A stretch of 64,000 nt of DNA from Microcaldota archaeon (GCA_016212525.1 JACRGD010000010.1:186001-250000); one strand, 5' to 3'; numbered from the stretch's first letter, positions 26,667-35,253 are shown. Translations and numbers: made by a program. Notes: generated from the letters alone by a model not told the origin.

Positions 26667-26763
26667 TTCTCACCAAAGTTTACAATTTTTTCATTGTTTT
26701 GAAATAGAGCTTTTTAGAAGTGTTTTTAAAATCATAGAAAACTATAAATAACTGATAAATTTT

Positions 26764-26876
26764 GGGCTCGTAGCTCAGCTTGGATAGAGCGACTGCCTTC
26801 TACTTTCAAACGTCCGCCTTTTGGGCGTCCATTTGAAGATAGCCGTAGGTCAGGGGTTCAAATCCCCTCGGGCCCG
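26764..26876 (+). tRNA. trnR: tRNA-Arg (TCT) with one intron
   Basis: Acceptor GGGCTCG/CGGGCCC with discriminator G, D arm GCTC/GAGC, anticodon TCT at 26799-26801, and T arm AGGGG-TTCAAAT-CCCCT are seen. A 38-base intron lies after A37 (26803-26840) and folds on itself (CGCC/GGCG; TTCAAA/TTTGAA). The anticodon stem ACTGC/GCCGT has one T-C mismatch at positions 29 and 41. It reads AGA, a very common Arg codon in this window. A TATA box CTATAAATA at 26741 lies upstream. There is no T-loop intron here. Confidence 0.9.
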
Positions 26877-26877
26877 T

Positions 26878-27375
26878 TTATTTAATAACAAATCCTATTT
26901 TTTCAGACTTAATTTTACCAAGCCACACGTCATTCAATTCATGACGAATATCAGTCTTCTTATCAGTCCAAGTATTACATAACATATCAAATTCCAGATA
27001 TGCCCAGTATTTACCGGGTTTAAAAGACTGAAATTGAAATGGCCCCCATTGAAAAACAGGAACATTTGGGAGATTAACAAAACATGCCCGATCTAACTCA
27101 GATTCTGCCCCAGGCACTAACGTTTGATAATCGGATTCACAATAGATAGTATGGTCAAAATCTTTTCTTTCTCGATAATCATATCCGCGAATTTCGTTTG
27201 CAAATTCATCAATAAATACAAGCTCACTAGATTGAAACATATAACTATGATGAAACCGTTGTACGCTGGGGGAAATGTTTTTTATAAAAGCACTAATGCA
27301 AAGATTTTTTTGCTCCAAAGAAATTGAAAGAGTCAATAAAAGGGGGGATTTGCCATAAATATAGAAAAAACCCAT
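26878..27375 (-). CDS. Hypothetical protein
   Basis: This 165-residue protein starts with a short hydrophobic stretch (residues 8-20) and then shows alternating strands with many aromatic residues (FQWGPFQFQSF, KYWAYLEFD), suggesting a beta-sandwich. I recognise no family. It ends one base after tRNA-Arg(TCT), on the opposite strand. Composition is more AT-rich and Phe/Tyr-rich than its neighbours. Confidence 0.55.
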   Translation of the reverse strand: MGFFYIYGKSPLLLTLSISLEQKNLCISAFIKNISPSVQRFHHSYMFQSSELVFIDEFANEIRGYDYRERKDFDHTIYCESDYQTLVPGAESELDRACFVNLPNVPVFQWGPFQFQSFKPGKYWAYLEFDMLCNTWTDKKTDIRHELNDVWLGKIKSEKIGFVIK

Positions 27376-27443
27376 GAATGTTTAAATTCTTTTTCTAAGT
27401 TAAAACATTACAAAAAAAATTCACAGACTCATTGGTGGCAAAT

Positions 27444-27689
27444 ATGGCAGCTTCAATAAATGACATAAGCGAGATGTTACAAAACCTGGTAGAGGACACG
27501 AGCATTCCAAAAAATATCAGAAAGGCATTATCTGACGCAAAAGGAAGACTAGACAGCAATGAAGAGAAGAATGTTAAAATAAGTGCCGCGATTTATCTCA
27601 TTGAATCGATAAGCGAGGACATAAATATGCCACCTCATGCACGGACTCAGATATGGGCAATAACAAGTGCACTCGAAACACTGGCATAA
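27444..27689 (+). CDS. UPF0147 family small helical protein
   Basis: The protein of 81 residues is all helical and matches the archaeal UPF0147 family: VEDTSIPKNIRKAL near residue 20 and SEDINMPPHARTQIWAITSALE at the C-terminus are its conserved parts. The function is not known. ATG 27444 is chosen because GGTGG at 27435 then serves as ribosome site. It ends one base before the DNA polymerase D small subunit, a coupling that hints at a role near replication or repair, but this is inference only. Confidence 0.85.
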   Translation: MAASINDISEMLQNLVEDTSIPKNIRKALSDAKGRLDSNEEKNVKISAAIYLIESISEDINMPPHARTQIWAITSALETLA

Positions 27690-27690
27690 C

Positions 27691-29127
27691 ATGTTCGCTC
27701 AGCTAGCACACAAGGGGATCAGACTCACGATAGATGCAGAGGAATTGGTAAAAAAACACGAAAAACACAAGTGGCTTTTTTTTGAACTTATAAAACTGGA
27801 AAAACCTTTCCTTGATATCACAGACATACAGAGAGTCCTGGATGAGAATAAGGAGAAGTTAATAGAAGTGCAACTAATAAGGCCGGATTTTTTTGATGCA
27901 GTTGCAAAAGATTACGAACCACGCATCCAGGTATTTGAAAATCGAGACGTCTCGGGAAAATCCAGAACCAAAGGAGAGGTAGAAAACTTTGTCAACTATT
28001 TCAGAGACAGATACCAAAGAATCGCAAAGATGCTTAGGCGACCCAACTCGGCAACATTAGACATCTCGGATGCAAAGGACCACAGAGGCGAAAAAGCACG
28101 AGTCATAGCACTGATATTGGAAAAAAGCGAGACTAAGAAAGGAAATTTAATGCTCGAAATAGAAGATCCCACAGGAACGTTCAAGGTAATTGTATCTGCA
28201 AACAAAGCAAACGAAGATTTAATGAAAAAAGCCAGAACGATACTCAAGGACGAGGTAATAGCAATAACGGGAAAGGTCGCAGAAGCGTTCATGATGGCCG
28301 AAGATTTTGAATGGCCGGATTTGCCAGTAGTACGGGAGAAAAAAACAGTTGATGTCGATCTCGCAGTAGTATACTTGTCTGATCTTCACTTTGGTTCGCG
28401 CTTTTTTTTGGACAAAAAACTGGATGATTTTGTAGAATGGATACATGGAAGAGGCGAGGCGAAGGAGCTTGCATCGAAAGTAAAATACATAGTTGTCGCA
28501 GGAGATATAGCAGATGGCATCGGAGTTTATCCAAATCAGGAGCGGGAACTGATCGTAAAAGATATATATGAGCAATATGACATGTTCGACCGGTTTGTAG
28601 AAAAAATACCGGATCACATCGAAATAATTGTCGCTCCGGGAAATCATGATGCAGTACGCAGAGGCGAACCGCAACCACTAATGGGCAAAGAACTAATCGA
28701 AGCAGACGTCACGACAGTCGGAAACCCATCAGTTGTCGGAATTGAAGGACTCAAACACCTAATATATCACGGAACATCCATGGACTCGATGATCGCAAAC
28801 GTCCCGGGCCTTTCATACAACCAACCGGAAAAAGTCATGGTCGAATTGCTAAAGCGACGCCACCTCTCCCCAATTTACGGAGGAAATCTGATAATCCCTG
28901 AAAACACCGACTATCTGGTTATCGAAGATGTACCAGACATATTCCACTCGGGCCACGTTCACAAGAACGGATATACCCAATATAGAGGAACGCTTGTCAT
29001 AAATTCAGGAACGTTCCAGGATCGAACTGATTTCCAAATCAAGCAGGGGCACATACCTACCCCGGCTCGCGTGCCCGTTTATGAACTCAAATACCAGAGA
29101 CTAAAGACACTCGATTTTAATCAGTAA
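27691..29127 (+). CDS. polB: DNA polymerase D small subunit (DP1)
   Basis: DP1 pairs with the large catalytic subunit DP2 in the archaeal replicative polymerase D. An OB-fold lies about residues 125-200 and an MRE11-like phosphoesterase domain follows, with YLSDLHFGS near 227, VAGDIADG near 268, APGNHDAVR near 313 and HSGHVHKNGY near 417. All metal-binding motifs are intact, so the 3'-5' proofreading exonuclease should be active. The long N-terminal domain of some euryarchaeal DP1 proteins is short here. ATG 27691 follows the UPF0147 stop by one base. Confidence 0.95.
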   Translation: MFAQLAHKGIRLTIDAEELVKKHEKHKWLFFELIKLEKPFLDITDIQRVLDENKEKLIEVQLIRPDFFDAVAKDYEPRIQVFENRDVSGKSRTKGEVENFVNYFRDRYQRIAKMLRRPNSATLDISDAKDHRGEKARVIALILEKSETKKGNLMLEIEDPTGTFKVIVSANKANEDLMKKARTILKDEVIAITGKVAEAFMMAEDFEWPDLPVVREKKTVDVDLAVVYLSDLHFGSRFFLDKKLDDFVEWIHGRGEAKELASKVKYIVVAGDIADGIGVYPNQERELIVKDIYEQYDMFDRFVEKIPDHIEIIVAPGNHDAVRRGEPQPLMGKELIEADVTTVGNPSVVGIEGLKHLIYHGTSMDSMIANVPGLSYNQPEKVMVELLKRRHLSPIYGGNLIIPENTDYLVIEDVPDIFHSGHVHKNGYTQYRGTLVINSGTFQDRTDFQIKQGHIPTPARVPVYELKYQRLKTLDFNQ

Positions 29128-29854
29128 TTTTTTCGAGAATTTTTTTAATTTCAACATCAACAAATTGACTATCCAAAGACAGCGACGCTGCAGCATTTTT
29201 TGAACTTTTTACAATGGATAGAGATTTGGATACTGTGTATAAGGCCCAAATAGCACACGAGATCAAAAGAGTTGAGGAATCAGATACAACTCTTTGAAAT
29301 GATTTTGAAAACGCAGTAATACCATAGTATGCAATAGATAATGCAGTTTGAAGAGCAGGATAATGGGGATCTGGAGCACTTTCTAATATCCAATTATAAA
29401 TATCAGTAAGATACCTCAAAGCACTAGTTCCCAAGAAAACAGGGACAAAAGATCGAAGATAAGGATCTGGAATTTTTGAAAGATTGGTTGGAAAAACCGA
29501 AAGAGATCTGAGCCTTGAAGCAATTCCAAGCTGAGTTTCAGAAGAAATTGAGGGGCATGGATCTGCATCAGAAAACTGTTTTTCTTTCACCAAAGTCGTC
29601 AAATCAGAAGGAGTGCCAGAGGCCAAAACAACAGCAACATATTTTTTCCGCAGCTCTGGAGAAATTGCTCTTCTTAAACCTCTTCGGGCAAGTTCTGAAT
29701 TTGGACTACTAAAAAAAGCTCCGACACTGCAGGCAACTGCTTTATCAAAAAGAAAATATTCTTCATTACGAGATTTAGCATCGATAACTATGCCAGTCAA
29801 TAAAACATCATCCGTTGAATTTCTAGGACGAACTTTGGAAAGATTTAATTTCAT
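29117..29854 (-). CDS. Orphan hypothetical protein
   Basis: This 245-residue protein has no recognised domain. The middle (residues 115-200) is helical and hydrophobic in parts, for example SIAYYGITAFSKSF and SCAIWALYTVS, which might be a buried core or a single membrane helix. Its 3' end overlaps the convergent polB gene by 11 bases. It lies downstream of tRNA-Arg(GCG) on the same strand. Confidence 0.55.
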   Translation of the reverse strand: MKLNLSKVRPRNSTDDVLLTGIVIDAKSRNEEYFLFDKAVACSVGAFFSSPNSELARRGLRRAISPELRKKYVAVVLASGTPSDLTTLVKEKQFSDADPCPSISSETQLGIASRLRSLSVFPTNLSKIPDPYLRSFVPVFLGTSALRYLTDIYNWILESAPDPHYPALQTALSIAYYGITAFSKSFQRVVSDSSTLLISCAIWALYTVSKSLSIVKSSKNAAASLSLDSQFVDVEIKKILEKITD

Positions 29855-29893
29855 ACATAAATGCAGATGGAGAGTGACAAATAAAAAGAGAAA

Positions 29894-30135
29894 CGCCCCG
29901 ACCGCGATTTCCAGAATTTTTGACTCACAGATTCCAAGGACAAAAACTTAACTAAAAATCATGAGGACAAAATATGAATTAGACCTCAGAACTTTTTCCA
30001 GGGTTTTGCCATCATAAGACATAAGTCAAAAAGCCTTTGAACGCGGACATCAACCTTTCTTCAGCTTCGCGTCGTTTTCTGAAAACTCCGCTCGCATCGC
30101 AGGGTTGCGTCCTATCCAGGTTGGACCATCAGGGC
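29894..30135 (-). tRNA. trnR: tRNA-Arg (GCG) with two introns
   Basis: Acceptor GCCCTGA/TCGGGGC with discriminator G, D arm GTCC/GGAC, anticodon stem CAACC/GGTTG with anticodon GCG at 30100-30098, and T stem CCGCG/CGCGG are seen on the minus strand. A 40-base intron follows A37 (30057-30096). A second intron of about 128 bases interrupts the T loop after TTCAAA (about 29908-30035). CCA is not encoded. The 3' end is followed by T-rich sequence. Confidence 0.9.
29908..30035 (-). other. T-loop intron of tRNA-Arg(GCG)
   Basis: The insert of about 128 bases starts GGCTTTTTGACT on the minus strand and carries GGCAAAACCCTGGAAAAAG then TTCTGAGG, the block shared with the other T-loop introns. TTTTTGACT near its 5' end pairs with AGTCAAAAA near its 3' end, and T-loop TTCA can pair with TGGA before the 3' junction, as needed for a bulge-helix-bulge. 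AAA on both sides leaves the junction uncertain by three bases. Confidence 0.8.
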
Positions 30136-30357
30136 TTAATATCACAAATATGTGAAGCATCAGAATTAAAACCCTGTCTTTTAATATTAGATCGGTCAAG
30201 ATTTGAGGTTTATAAAAGACGAGCAACAGAAAGATTATCTTTAAATATAGATGGTCTTAAATTATTTGCTTGCGCTAGCGTGCGATTTTTAGTGCTTTTT
30301 TAAGAAAAGCAAAAATTCACGAAAGAAAAAACATCATAATATTATTTAGGTGATACG

Positions 30358-30504
30358 TTGAAAAGATGCATAAGTTGCGGGAAGAACACAAAAAATTTCG
30401 CCGAGTTTCCATCTCCAAGCGGAGATAGTATGATCGTAAGATGTCACTATTGTAGAGAAAATAGGAACAAATACGAAACTCCAGAAGGATTCGCTGGACC
30501 TTGA
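30358..30504 (+). CDS. Small archaeal zinc-ribbon protein (HVO_2753-like)
   Basis: This 48-residue protein has two knuckles, CISCG at the N-terminus and CHYC near residue 30, forming one four-cysteine zinc site. Small zinc-finger proteins of this kind usually sit directly upstream of the aEF-1 beta gene in archaea, as here (15 bases), and are thought to act in translation or RNA binding. The start is TTG 30358 after GGTGAT at 30349; the nearby ATG 30366 is out of frame. It opens the operon that continues to rpoD. Confidence 0.8.
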   Translation: MKRCISCGKNTKNFAEFPSPSGDSMIVRCHYCRENRNKYETPEGFAGP

Positions 30505-30519
30505 TTTTAGAGTGATACA

Positions 30520-30798
30520 ATGGATAAAGATAAAAAGAAGGAATTTGACGTGGCAGTGAGTTGGAAAATCTACGTCGAAAATCCAGAAAAAATAGATGCA
30601 GTGAAAAAGCAGATAGAAAATATCCCAAACATGAAGATAAATAAAATTTGGGAAGAAGAAGTCGGCTTTGGGATAAAGGCATTGAAGATTATCATGTTAC
30701 TTCCAGACTCAGATGGAGGAATGGATGCACTTCAGGAAAAAATAGCATCATTCGAAGGCGTAAGCCAAGCTGAAGTAGAAGATATAAGTAGGGTGTAA
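30520..30798 (+). CDS. ef1b: Elongation factor 1-beta (aEF-1B)
   Basis: This guanine nucleotide exchange factor reloads aEF-1 alpha with GTP. The 92 residues match the archaeal length; DVAVSWKIYVENPEK at the N-terminus, the EEEVGFGIKALKI segment near residue 45 and EGVSQAEVEDISRV at the C-terminus are characteristic. AGTGATACA precedes the ATG. The stop overlaps an in-frame ATG of the S13 gene by one base. Confidence 0.93.
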   Translation: MDKDKKKEFDVAVSWKIYVENPEKIDAVKKQIENIPNMKINKIWEEEVGFGIKALKIIMLLPDSDGGMDALQEKIASFEGVSQAEVEDISRV

Positions 30799-30803
30799 TG
30801 ATT

Positions 30804-31514
30804 ATGGCAAAGAAAGAGGATAATAAGGAGAATAAAAAAGAAGCAAAGGAAACTAAAGAAGCAGCACCAAAGAAGGTTGCACCAGCCGCAAAGAAACCAG
30901 TGGCAAAACCCCAGGTTCAGGAAAAGGAGAACTACCGGGGAATAATCCGAATTGCCGGAAAGGATATGAGCGGTGAACTAAACCTAAGAAGAGCGCTTAC
31001 AAAAGTAAGAGGAATCGGTCAAACTCTTGCAGTTTCAGCAGCAGACATATTAACAAAGGAACTCACAATAGATCCAAAAATGAGAATCGGTGAATTCGAT
31101 GATGAAATGATCGAAAAAATAGACCGAATACTAACAAATCTCGAATCATACCCAGTTCCAAAATTCCTATTAAATAGAAGAAGCGACAGACTTAGTGGCG
31201 AAGATCGACATGTAATCATGAACGATTTAATCTTCGAAAATACTCAAGATGTCGAACGAGATAAGAAAGCCAACACATGGAAAGGATATAGACACACCTA
31301 TGGCCAAAAGGTCAGAGGTCAGAAGACCAGAAATACCGGAAGAACTGGTATGGCAGTCGGTGTACTTAGAAAGTCCATTGTTGGAGCAGCGGGAGTTGCA
31401 GCCGCTCAGGCAGCAACAGCAGGAAAAGAGGCGGCGGCAGCAAAACCAGCAGCAGGTGCAGCAAGCGCAGCAAAACCAGCTGAAAAGAAGCCAGCGGCAC
31501 CAGCAACAAAGTGA
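30804..31514 (+). CDS. rps13: Small ribosomal subunit protein uS13, extended
   Basis: The core (about residues 40-190) is uS13: RIAGKDMSGELNLRRALTKV, the RLSGEDRHV region and the Arg-rich tail WKGYRHTYGQKVRGQKTRNTGR. It lies in the head of the 30S subunit and contacts tRNA. Unlike the usual protein of about 150 residues this one has a Lys/Glu-rich N-terminal arm of about 40 residues and an Ala/Lys/Pro-rich C-terminal arm of about 45. ATG 30804 is chosen because GGTG at 30790 then has proper spacing; ATG 30798 adds two residues. Confidence 0.93.
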   Translation: MAKKEDNKENKKEAKETKEAAPKKVAPAAKKPVAKPQVQEKENYRGIIRIAGKDMSGELNLRRALTKVRGIGQTLAVSAADILTKELTIDPKMRIGEFDDEMIEKIDRILTNLESYPVPKFLLNRRSDRLSGEDRHVIMNDLIFENTQDVERDKKANTWKGYRHTYGQKVRGQKTRNTGRTGMAVGVLRKSIVGAAGVAAAQAATAGKEAAAAKPAAGAASAAKPAEKKPAAPATK

Positions 31515-31526
31515 TGAGGTGTTTAT

Positions 31527-32069
31527 ATGGGAGATCCAAGAAGATTAAGAAATTCTTATGAAAGACCAAAGAAGCTTTGGGATGAAGATCGTTTAAATGA
31601 AGAAAAAGAACTCAAAAAGAATTATGGTCTTAAGAACATGAGAGAGTTATGGCGAGGCGTTGCAGAACTTAAGAAGTACAGACGCGAAGCCAGAAGATTG
31701 CTTTCAGTAACAGAAGAAGAAAGAAGAGAGGATACCAAAAAACTACTCAAAAAGATGAGCAGACTTTCACTACTAAAAGAAGGATCTGTACTTGATGACG
31801 TACTTTCATTGGATGTCAAAACAGTACTTGAAAGAAGACTCCAGACAGTCGTCTTGAGAATGGGCCTTGCAAGAACAATAATCCAGGCACGACAACTAAT
31901 AACCCATGGATACATAAGCGTAGATGGTGCAGCAGTAACAAGACCAGGATACCTGGTTCGAGTCGGCCAGAATGTAGGGCATGGAAGACCAATTGACATT
32001 TCCGTTAAAAACGAAAAAGCAGAAGCACCAGCACAAAGTGCCCCAGCTCAGACAAGTACAGCACAATAG
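31527..32069 (+). CDS. rps4: Small ribosomal subunit protein uS4
   Basis: The primary 16S rRNA-binding protein uS4 has the archaeal form: RLNEEKELKKNYGLKNMRELWR near residue 20 and the S4 RNA-binding domain around 105-150 (LERRLQTVVLRMGLA, ARQLITHGYISVDG). The C-terminal 15 residues are Ala/Gln/Thr-rich, like the tails on its operon neighbours. Gene order S13-S4-S11-RpoD is the standard archaeal one. GAGGTG precedes the start. Confidence 0.95.
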   Translation: MGDPRRLRNSYERPKKLWDEDRLNEEKELKKNYGLKNMRELWRGVAELKKYRREARRLLSVTEEERREDTKKLLKKMSRLSLLKEGSVLDDVLSLDVKTVLERRLQTVVLRMGLARTIIQARQLITHGYISVDGAAVTRPGYLVRVGQNVGHGRPIDISVKNEKAEAPAQSAPAQTSTAQ

Positions 32070-32082
32070 AGGCTAGATGATT

Positions 32083-32613
32083 ATGGCAGAAAAGAAAAAA
32101 GAAAAAGAAACAAAGGAAGCTGAAAAAGCCGAAGTAAAAAAGGAAGCTCCAAAAGAAGAGAAGAAAGAGGAGCCAGTAGCAACTCCGGCCCCAACAGCAC
32201 CAGTTGAAGCACCAAAGCACGTCCCAAAAAAGATGAGACTTGCAATAGTTCACGTCTATTCATCCAAAAATGATACGATCATAACGGCAACAGACATGAG
32301 TGGCGCAGAAACATTGGCATGGGCAAGCGGAGGCATGATGGTCAAATCACACAGAGAAGAAGGAAGACCATATGCAGCAATGCAGGCAACAGCCAAAGTA
32401 GTTAGCAACCTCAAAGAAAAGGGAATAACTCATGTTCATGTAAAAATTAGAGCTCCTGGAGGAAATGGATCTAAAACTCCAGGCCAGGGAGCACAGGCAG
32501 TAGTAAGAACACTTGCAAGAACCGGACTTCGAATCGGAAAAATAGAAGATGTAACTCCACTACCAACTGACTCCATGAGAAGAAAGGGAGGCAGAAGAGG
32601 AAGAAGAGTATGA
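32083..32613 (+). CDS. rps11: Small ribosomal subunit protein uS11, extended
   Basis: The uS11 core starts near residue 48: [18 protein letters not shown], then [19 protein letters not shown] and the C-terminal [10 protein letters not shown]. It lines the mRNA path on the 30S platform. An N-terminal Lys/Glu-rich arm of about 45 residues is added to the usual protein of about 130 residues. ATG 32083 is chosen for spacing from GAGG at 32070; ATG 32077 is possible. It overlaps rpoD by four bases (ATGA). Confidence 0.94.
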   Translation: MAEKKKEKETKEAEKAEVKKEAPKEEKKEEPVATPAPTAPVEAPKHVPKKMRLAIVHVYSSKNDTIITATDMSGAETLAWASGGMMVKSHREEGRPYAAMQATAKVVSNLKEKGITHVHVKIRAPGGNGSKTPGQGAQAVVRTLARTGLRIGKIEDVTPLPTDSMRRKGGRRGRRV

Positions 32614-33173
32614 AGGCCAATCTGGTTAAACAACGGGAAAATAGAGTGGAATTTGTTGTCGATGGAATCGGCACCACATTTTCCAATCTCATACGAAGAT
32701 ATTTGTTATCGTCAGTGGAAGTCATGGCAATAGATGCTGTAACTTTCTATGACAATAACAGTTCGTTTTGGGATGAATATCTTGCTCACAGATTAGGACT
32801 CATACCACTTACAACTCCCGCAAAATTACCAAAAGAGACTGAGGTAATATTGACTTTGGATGCCGAAGGACCAAAAGTAGTATACGCAGAAGAGATGAAA
32901 TCAAATGACGATGGAGTTGTTCCATCAAGACCAAAAATACCGCTTTTAACGCTAGGTCAGAATCAGCGAATACGATTCGAAGCCAAAGCAAAGATCGGAA
33001 CTGCGAGAACTCACTCGAAATATCAGGCAGGACTCATGAGTTATCATGAGAACAATGGCAAAATGAACATGTTTGTAGAAACATTCAATCAGATGCCAGT
33101 AAAGGACATCATAAAAAGAACCTGCACCAATATAATCGAGCAACTAGAAGAAATAGAGGCAGAAGTCAAGTAA
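32610..33173 (+). CDS. rpoD: RNA polymerase subunit D
   Basis: This is the archaeal homologue of bacterial alpha and eukaryotic Rpb3; with subunit L it nucleates polymerase assembly. [23 protein letters not shown] near residue 20 and [10 protein letters not shown] near 59 are the dimerisation motifs, and [17 protein letters not shown] lies near 134. At 187 residues it lacks the ferredoxin-like domain found in many archaeal D subunits and has no cysteine cluster, so it should not carry an Fe-S cluster. It ends the operon; T-rich sequence follows at 33180-33205. Confidence 0.93.
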   Translation: MKANLVKQRENRVEFVVDGIGTTFSNLIRRYLLSSVEVMAIDAVTFYDNNSSFWDEYLAHRLGLIPLTTPAKLPKETEVILTLDAEGPKVVYAEEMKSNDDGVVPSRPKIPLLTLGQNQRIRFEAKAKIGTARTHSKYQAGLMSYHENNGKMNMFVETFNQMPVKDIIKRTCTNIIEQLEEIEAEVK

Positions 33174-33179
33174 AGTTAG

Positions 33180-33235
33180 TTATTTTTCATATTATTATTT
33201 TTATATTAATAATATATTAGACATCTCTATTATTT
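33180..33235 (+). promoter_or_regulatory. Terminator and tRNA promoter region
   Basis: T-rich runs (TATTTTTCATATTATTATTTTTAT) start seven bases after the rpoD stop and probably end the ribosomal operon. The following TATATTAATAATATATTAG lies 20-35 bases upstream of tRNA-Leu and contains the likely TATA box. Confidence 0.45.
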
Positions 33236-33319
33236 GCAGGGATGGCAGAGCGGTCAAATGCGCCAGCTTGAGGGGCTGGTGGGTTAGTCCCTTCGCAGGT
33301 TCAAATCCTGCTTCCTGCA
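33236..33319 (+). tRNA. trnL: tRNA-Leu (GAG), intronless
   Basis: Acceptor GCAGGGA/TTCCTGC with discriminator A, D arm GCA/TGC, anticodon stem CCAGC/GCTGG with anticodon GAG at 33270-33272, a long variable arm TGGGTTAGTCCCTTC and T arm GCAGG-TTCAAAT-CCTGC are seen. It is the only tRNA in the window without any intron and serves as an internal model for the mature form of tRNA-Leu(TAA). CCA is not encoded. Confidence 0.95.
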
Positions 33320-33348
33320 CTTTTCGTTTTCTAACTAAAAAAAGACAG

Positions 33349-34344
33349 TCAGTTAGAGCCTTGCTCGAATGCTCTAACAACAGATTCGAGTTTCTCAAAC
33401 CCAACAAGGCGCAGGAGAAAATCAAAATCATCGATTAGTGATCTTGCAACACTCAACACTCGCTCATCAGAGATTGCCGCCAGCGCGACAGATCGTCCAC
33501 CATTAGTAATTCTTAAGAGTGAATCTAAACCAGATCGATCGGGAAGCAGCTCGAAACCGTTGACCAGCGGATGAGGAGCATATGGAGGAATTTTGCACCT
33601 GCGAATAAGTGCATAGCCCACTTTATCTGCAGGAATCAAAGAGGAACCTAGAATGGACGCTTCGGATGCGATCGCATTAAGAGTAGCATATCGAACTGAG
33701 TTGAATGTATCTTCGGCCTCATTACCCACAGTAACTAACGCCGGGAAAGATTGCTCACGCAAATCAAAAGCAAATGCATGTAAAACACCATAGCGCTTAC
33801 CAGTTTGTCCAGGATTACCCTTGCGCTGGGAAAGTTCACACAAGTGTGCCAAAGCTGATCGACCCTCAGGACTTTGGGACTCGATTTTATCTATAATGCG
33901 ATCGATCGCAGCGAGATCGGTAAAATGCGGAATGACAAATCCGAAATCGACCTCGCGATAACATGTCTGAGTAAATAGCCGGAGCAGCCTAAAAGTCTCG
34001 CGAACCTGAGGCAACACATCATCAGAAGAGACTAAACCGCAGGAAGCGCTTATTCCCGCACCACTAACAAATTCGACCGAGCCTCCAAAAAAGTTGGCAA
34101 ATTCCAGTGCAGCTGCAGCATACGCAAGAGTTCTAAGAGTAACTGGAGCTCGCACAGTCGCACCAATGCCGACCTTAAAGACAGGTCGATGCAAACCATC
34201 GCATAAGTCATAAGCAGTTGGATCGAGAGTTAGAAGAGGAACCTTTTGTGAGAGCGCGTGTAGAGCTGGACGATCATGACGCAGGGATTTGTCAGAAATC
34301 GGTTTGGATGAATCTAAAGATCGGTCATAAAATCGGAGCTTCAT
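33349..34344 (-). CDS. Orphan hypothetical protein
   Basis: This soluble protein of about 331 residues has no domain I can name. GIGATVRAP near residue 60 and YAAAALEFANFFGGSVEFVSG near 76-96 look like an alpha/beta nucleotide-binding core, perhaps a very remote Rossmann-like fold; this is only a resemblance. ATG 34344 is preferred over TTG 34350. It is followed by tRNA-Leu on the opposite strand and is divergent from the membrane protein at 34498, with an inverted repeat between. Confidence 0.6.
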   Translation of the reverse strand: MKLRFYDRSLDSSKPISDKSLRHDRPALHALSQKVPLLTLDPTAYDLCDGLHRPVFKVGIGATVRAPVTLRTLAYAAAALEFANFFGGSVEFVSGAGISASCGLVSSDDVLPQVRETFRLLRLFTQTCYREVDFGFVIPHFTDLAAIDRIIDKIESQSPEGRSALAHLCELSQRKGNPGQTGKRYGVLHAFAFDLREQSFPALVTVGNEAEDTFNSVRYATLNAIASEASILGSSLIPADKVGYALIRRCKIPPYAPHPLVNGFELLPDRSGLDSLLRITNGGRSVALAAISDERVLSVARSLIDDFDFLLRLVGFEKLESVVRAFEQGSN

Positions 34345-34388
34345 AAGCAAAAACTGTCATTATTTTGAATATAAATTCTTTTGATAAT

Positions 34389-34408
34389 AATATTCTAAAT
34401 AGAATATT
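34389..34408. promoter_or_regulatory. Inverted repeat in a divergent promoter region
   Basis: AATATTCT (34389-34396) and AGAATATT (34401-34408) form a perfect palindrome around AAAT. It lies about 45 bases before the orphan gene on the minus strand and 90 bases before the membrane protein on the plus strand, so it could be an operator. Its AT-rich nature makes chance likely enough to lower confidence. Confidence 0.3.
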
Positions 34409-34497
34409 CGTTAAGGAATAAAATACTGCAAGAGGCAGAGGTTAGAGAAACGAGCAGATTTAAAGTCAGAACGCATTGCACATATAGGAGAAATACG

Positions 34498-35061
34498 ATG
34501 GCGGACTATCTTGCACTTGCGGCTTTTGTTGTCATAATAAATGTGATTCCTGCATTCATGCCACCAACATGGACAATTCTTGCTTTGGCAAAGATAAACG
34601 ACCCGGCATTCGATCCGATTCTCCTGACGTTCATAGGAGCCACCTCTTCAACCGCAGGGAGAGCGATTCTTAGTGCGTATTCGGGCTTTTTTAGACGATT
34701 TTTTTCGAAGGAACTGATGGAGCATGCAAAAGACATTCAACAATTTTTTGCCAAGAAAGACCGGGAACTGTTCTTTGGAACGTTCATTTATTCACTTAGC
34801 CCTTTTCCCAGTAATCTCATATTCATAGCCAATGGACTTACAAAAGTCAATTCAACACCCATATTCGGAGGATTCTTTATCGGAAGAATCGTCTCTTATT
34901 TTACACTGATAGTCATTTCCCAAAGCGCAGTAACCAGTCTTGGAGACATTACCCAAAACGAACAGATGATAAGGATTGCTTTTGACGTGATAGGAATATT
35001 GGCTGCGTTTTCGGTAGTACTGGTAGATTGGAAGAAAATAATGCAAAAACTAAAGAAATAG
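34498..35061 (+). CDS. VTT/DedA-like small membrane protein
   Basis: The 187-residue protein has four or five hydrophobic segments. AFMPPTW near residue 19, FIGATSSTAGRAILSAYSG near 45 and the SPFPSNLIFIANG re-entrant-like loop near 101 with the GRIVSYF helix resemble the VTT (DedA/YqaA) domain of lipid scramblase or transporter-like proteins. The match is by motif only. Its start at ATG 34498 follows AGGAGAAATACG, a good ribosome site. Confidence 0.6.
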   Translation: MADYLALAAFVVIINVIPAFMPPTWTILALAKINDPAFDPILLTFIGATSSTAGRAILSAYSGFFRRFFSKELMEHAKDIQQFFAKKDRELFFGTFIYSLSPFPSNLIFIANGLTKVNSTPIFGGFFIGRIVSYFTLIVISQSAVTSLGDITQNEQMIRIAFDVIGILAAFSVVLVDWKKIMQKLKK

Positions 35062-35120
35062 AAATCAACCAGTACGGAATTGGAATGTGCAATTACACCA
35101 ACGATCAGGATAAATAAGCA

Positions 35121-35219
35121 ATGAACCCGCCAGCAGCAGTGCAGATCAAGATCATCCAGGAAAAAATAGGTGGGAAGTTCAAGGACATATCAGAAGGCAG
35201 TGAGAGAACCTCTAAATAG
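35121..35219 (+). CDS. Possible 32-residue protein
   Basis: ATG 35121 opens a frame of 32 residues that ends at TAG 35219, with a hydrophilic, helix-like composition (AVQIKIIQEKIGGKFKDI). The upstream AGGATAAATAAGC lacks a clear ribosome site but could be a TATA box of a leaderless transcript. Coding is plausible because codon choice resembles neighbouring genes. No family is recognised. Confidence 0.3.
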   Translation: MNPPAAVQIKIIQEKIGGKFKDISEGSERTSK

Positions 35220-35253
35220 CCCTTTAAAAAGACTTAGTATTTACTATATAAGC

